A DNA stretch of 64,000 nt from Antedon mediterranea (Eukaryota > Echinodermata > Crinoidea > Comatulida > Antedonidae). The stretch spans positions 12,384,288-12,448,287 of the forward strand of contig NC_092676.1 of the NCBI RefSeq assembly GCF_964355755.1, in the 5' to 3' direction. Below, piece after piece: positions 61,251 to 64,000 of the stretch. The notes below the pieces were generated by a model. That model saw nothing but the letters and a program-made list of their open reading frames with translations, ran no database searches and was not told where the DNA came from. The translations under genes were made by a program, and so were the position numbers. Each line of letters starts with the position of its first letter. The stretch's first letter is position 1.

Positions 61251-64000
61251 AACAAAAACATCAAAGTGTACAAAATAGCTTCAAATCACATTTGAAACCG
61301 TTTTAGACCATTTTGAGCATTTCGATAAAACTTTTCACACAAAAACATCAAAGTGTACAAAATAGCTTCAAATCGCATTTGGAGACGTTTTAGACCATTT
61401 TGTGCATTTCGATGAAACTTGGTTACACAAAAACATCAAAGTGCTTAAAATCACATTTGAAACCGTTTTAGAGCATTTTTAGCATTTCGATAATACTTTT
61501 CACACAAAACATCAAAGTGTACAAAATAGCTTCAAATCGCATTTGGAGACGTTTTAGACCATTTTGTGCATTTCGATGAAACTTGGTTACACAAAAACAT
61601 CAAAGTGCTTAAAATCACATTTGAAACCGTTTTAGACCATTTTGAGCATTTCGATAAAACTTTTCACACAAAAAAATCAAAGTGCACAAAATAGCTTCAA
61701 ATCGCATTTGGGGACGTTTTAGACTATTTTGTGCATTTCGAAAAAAATTGTTAACATAAAAAGACCAAAGTGTTTAGAATATCTCCAAATCGCATTTGGA
61801 GACGTTTTAAACCATTTTGTGCATTTCGATGGAACTTGGTTACACAAAAACATCAAAGTGCTTAAAATCACATTTAAAACCGTTTTAGAGCATTTTTAGC
61901 ATTTCGATAAAACTTTTCACACAAAAACATCAAAGTGTACAAAATAGCTTCAAATCGCATTTAGAGAGGTTTTAGACAATTTTGTGCATTTCGATAAAAC
62001 TTTTCACACAAAAACATCAAAGTGTACAAAATAGCTTCAAATTGCATTTAGAGACGTTTTAGACCATTTTGTGCATTTCGATAAAACTTTTCACACAAAA
62101 ACATCAAATTGCACAAAATCGTTTTAAACCATTTTAAATCGTTTTAAACCATTTTGAGCATGTCGATAAAACTTTTCACAAAAAACATCAAAGTGCACAG
62201 AATAGCTTCAAATTGCATTTGGAGACGTTTTAGAGCATTTTGTGCATTTCGATAAAATGTGTTAACATAAAAAGACCAAAGTGTTTAGAATATCTTCAAA
62301 TCACATTTGGAGACGTTTTAGACCATTTTTTGCATTTCGATGAAACTTGGTTACACAAAAACATCAAAGTGCTTAAAATCACATTTGAAACCGTTTTAGA
62401 GCATTTTGAGCATTTCGATAAAACTTTTCACACAAAAACATCAAAGTGTACAAAATAGCTTCAAATCGCATTTAGAGACGTTTTAGACCATTTTTTGCAT
62501 TTCGATGAAACTTGGTTACACAAAAACATCAAAGTGCTTAAAATCACATTTAAAACCGTTTTAGAGCATTTTTAGCATTTCGATAAAACTTTTCACACAA
62601 AAACATCAAAGTGTACAAAATAGCTTCAAATCGCATTTAGAGAGGTTTTAGACAATTTTGTGCATTTCGATAAAACTTTTCACACAAAAACATCAAAGTG
62701 TACAAAATAGCTTCAAATTGCATTTAGAGACGTTTTAGACCATTTTGTGCATTTCGATAAAACTTTTCACACAAAAACATCAAATTGCACAAAATCGTTT
62801 TAAACCATTTTAAATCGTTTTAAACCATTTTGAGCATTTCGATAAAACTTTTCACAAAAAACATCAAAGTGCACAGAATAGCTTCAAATTGCATTTGGAG
62901 ACGTTTTAGAGCATTTTGTGCATTTCGATAAAATGTGTTAACATAAAAAGACCAAAGTGTTTAGAATATCTTCAAATCACATTTGGAGACGTTTTAGACC
63001 ATTTTTTGCATTTCGATGAAACTTGGTTACACAAAAACATCAAAGTGCTTAAAATCACATTTGAAACCGTTTTAGAGCATTTTGAGCATTTCGATAAAAC
63101 TTTTCACACAAAAACATCAAAGTGTACAAAATAGCTTCAAATCGCATTTAGAGACGTTTTAGACCATTTTGTGCATTTCGAAAAAATTTGTTAACATAAA
63201 AAGACCAAAGTGTTTAGAATATCTCCAAATCGCATTTGGAGACGTTTTAGACCATTTTGTGCATTTCGATGAAACTTGGTTACACAAAAACATCAAAGTG
63301 CTTAAAATCACATTTGAAACCGTTTTAGAGCATTTTTAGCATTTCGATAATACTTTTCACACAAAAACATCAAAGTGTACAAAATAGCTTCAAATCGCAT
63401 TTGGAGACGTTTTAGACCATTTTGTGCATTTCGATGAAACTTGGTTACACAAAAACATCAAAGTGCTTAAAATCACATTTGAAACCGTTTTAGACCATTT
63501 TGAGCATTTCGATAAAACTTTTCACACAAAAAAATCAAAGTGCACAAAATAGCTTCAAATCGCATTTGGAGACGTTTTAGACTATTTTGTGCATTTTGAA
63601 AAAATTTGTTAACATAAAAAGACCAAAGTGTTTAGAATATCTCCAAATCGCATTTGGAGACGTTTTAGACCATTTTGTGCATTTCGATGGAACTTGGTTA
63701 CACAAAAACATCAAAGTGCTTAAAATCACATTTGAAACCGTTTTAGAGCATTTTTAGCATTTCGATAATACTTTTCACACAAAAACCTCAAAGTGTACAA
63801 AATAGCTTCAAATCGCATTTAGAGAGGTTTTAGACCATTTTGTGCATTTCGATAAAACTTTTCACACAAAAACATCAAAGTGTACAAAATAGCTTCAAAT
63901 CGCATTTAGAGACGTTTTAGACCATTTTGTGCATTTCGATAAAACTTTTCACACAAAAACATCAAATTGCACAAAATAGCTTAATACCGTGTTTGAAATC
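61251..64000 (+). repeat. Satellite continuation beyond the 44,483-bp match
   Basis: 61.25-63.58 kb is in register with 11.55-13.88 kb (offset 49,698). From about 63.60 kb it instead resembles 10.95-11.35 kb (offset 52,651), with CATTTTGAAAAAATTTG, then B-A monomers and TTTAGAGAGG. The array runs off the end of the window inside a D monomer. Confidence 0.85.
61822..63173 (+). repeat. 676-bp octamer HOR, tandem pair
   Basis: Units 61822-62497 and 62498-63173. This pair lies beyond the end of the near-identical 44,483-bp match and is in register with 12124-13475 at an offset of 49,698. Confidence 0.92.

Larger units (their letters stand above)
1..64000. repeat. AT-rich ~87-bp satellite DNA array with higher-order repeats
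   Basis: Every part of the window is made of monomers that start with CATTTCGA (or CATGTCGA, CGTTTCGA, CATTTTGA) and recur at 78, 85-89 or occasionally fewer bases, always in the same orientation. No non-satellite DNA interrupts it, so there is no gene-free stretch to describe separately. Five main monomer types alternate in defined orders to give higher-order repeats. All three forward frames are interrupted by stops in most monomers. Long, layered, single-orientation arrays of this kind are typical of eukaryotic centromeric or pericentromeric heterochromatin; that location is inference, because no flanking chromosome is visible. I do not recognise the repeat family. Confidence 0.98.

Noticed and set aside
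1-64000. CRISPR array
   Set aside because: The period is regular, but there are no unique spacers between repeats; the whole monomer is conserved. No cas genes are present.
1-64000. Telomeric repeats, rDNA, tRNA genes or transposon ends
   Set aside because: No telomere-type hexamers or heptamers in tandem, no rRNA or tRNA-like sequence, and no terminal inverted repeats or target-site duplications could be seen apart from the satellite itself.

Overview
The whole 64-kb window is one uninterrupted AT-rich tandem repeat (satellite) array. I found no protein gene, RNA gene, transposon, CRISPR array or single-copy stretch on either strand. The building block is a monomer of about 87 bp in a handful of related types: A (87 bp), B (78 bp), C (88 bp), D (87 bp), D' (85 bp) and a rarer type E (88-89 bp). 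At about 85 bp each, the window holds roughly 750 monomers, all in the same orientation. An array this long, with layered higher-order repeats, points to eukaryotic centromeric or other constitutive heterochromatin. I do not recognise the family and cannot name the organism. The A exemplar is about 31% G+C.

The monomers are built into nested higher-order repeats (HORs). The clearest is a 676-bp octamer (order B-A-A-D'-A'-C'-B-A), with 20 copies at 11 loci, nine of them tandem pairs. Larger offsets relate long segments to each other: 3,206 bp (8.6-10.5 kb with 11.8-13.7 kb), about 4,539 bp (1.3-2.7 kb with 5.8-7.3 kb), 12,214 bp (1.7-4.55 kb with 13.9-16.75 kb), 14,489 then 15,847 bp (16.6-20.4 kb with 31.1-36.2 kb), about 6.6 kb (36.2-38.0 kb with 42.8-44.4 kb), and 44,483 bp.

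Layout. 1-16,767: octamer pairs interspersed with C-B-A rich stretches. 16,768-29,713: a mosaic with two further octamer pairs and a three-fold unit of about 0.93 kb at 24.9-27.7 kb. 29,714-44,482: a domain without any D' monomer or octamer, with a 1,358-bp tandem duplication at 31.4-34.1 kb. 44,484-61,250: a nearly exact second copy of 1-16,767, in which I found only eight substitutions by reading. 61,251-64,000: the match to the first copy weakens and the array continues as a mosaic of segments resembling 11.6-13.5 kb and 10.9-11.35 kb.

The biology visible here is array evolution rather than gene function. Differences between long copies are mostly gains or losses of whole monomers (87, 165, 174 or 253 bp), as expected from unequal recombination in register. 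One junction, at 44,330-44,395, breaks this rule. Recurrent CG to TG/CA variants at fixed monomer positions suggest past CpG methylation. Two features could matter for chromatin: a 21-bp dyad in C monomers with a paired sequence change in a sister subtype, and a partial CENP-B-box-like match in B monomers.
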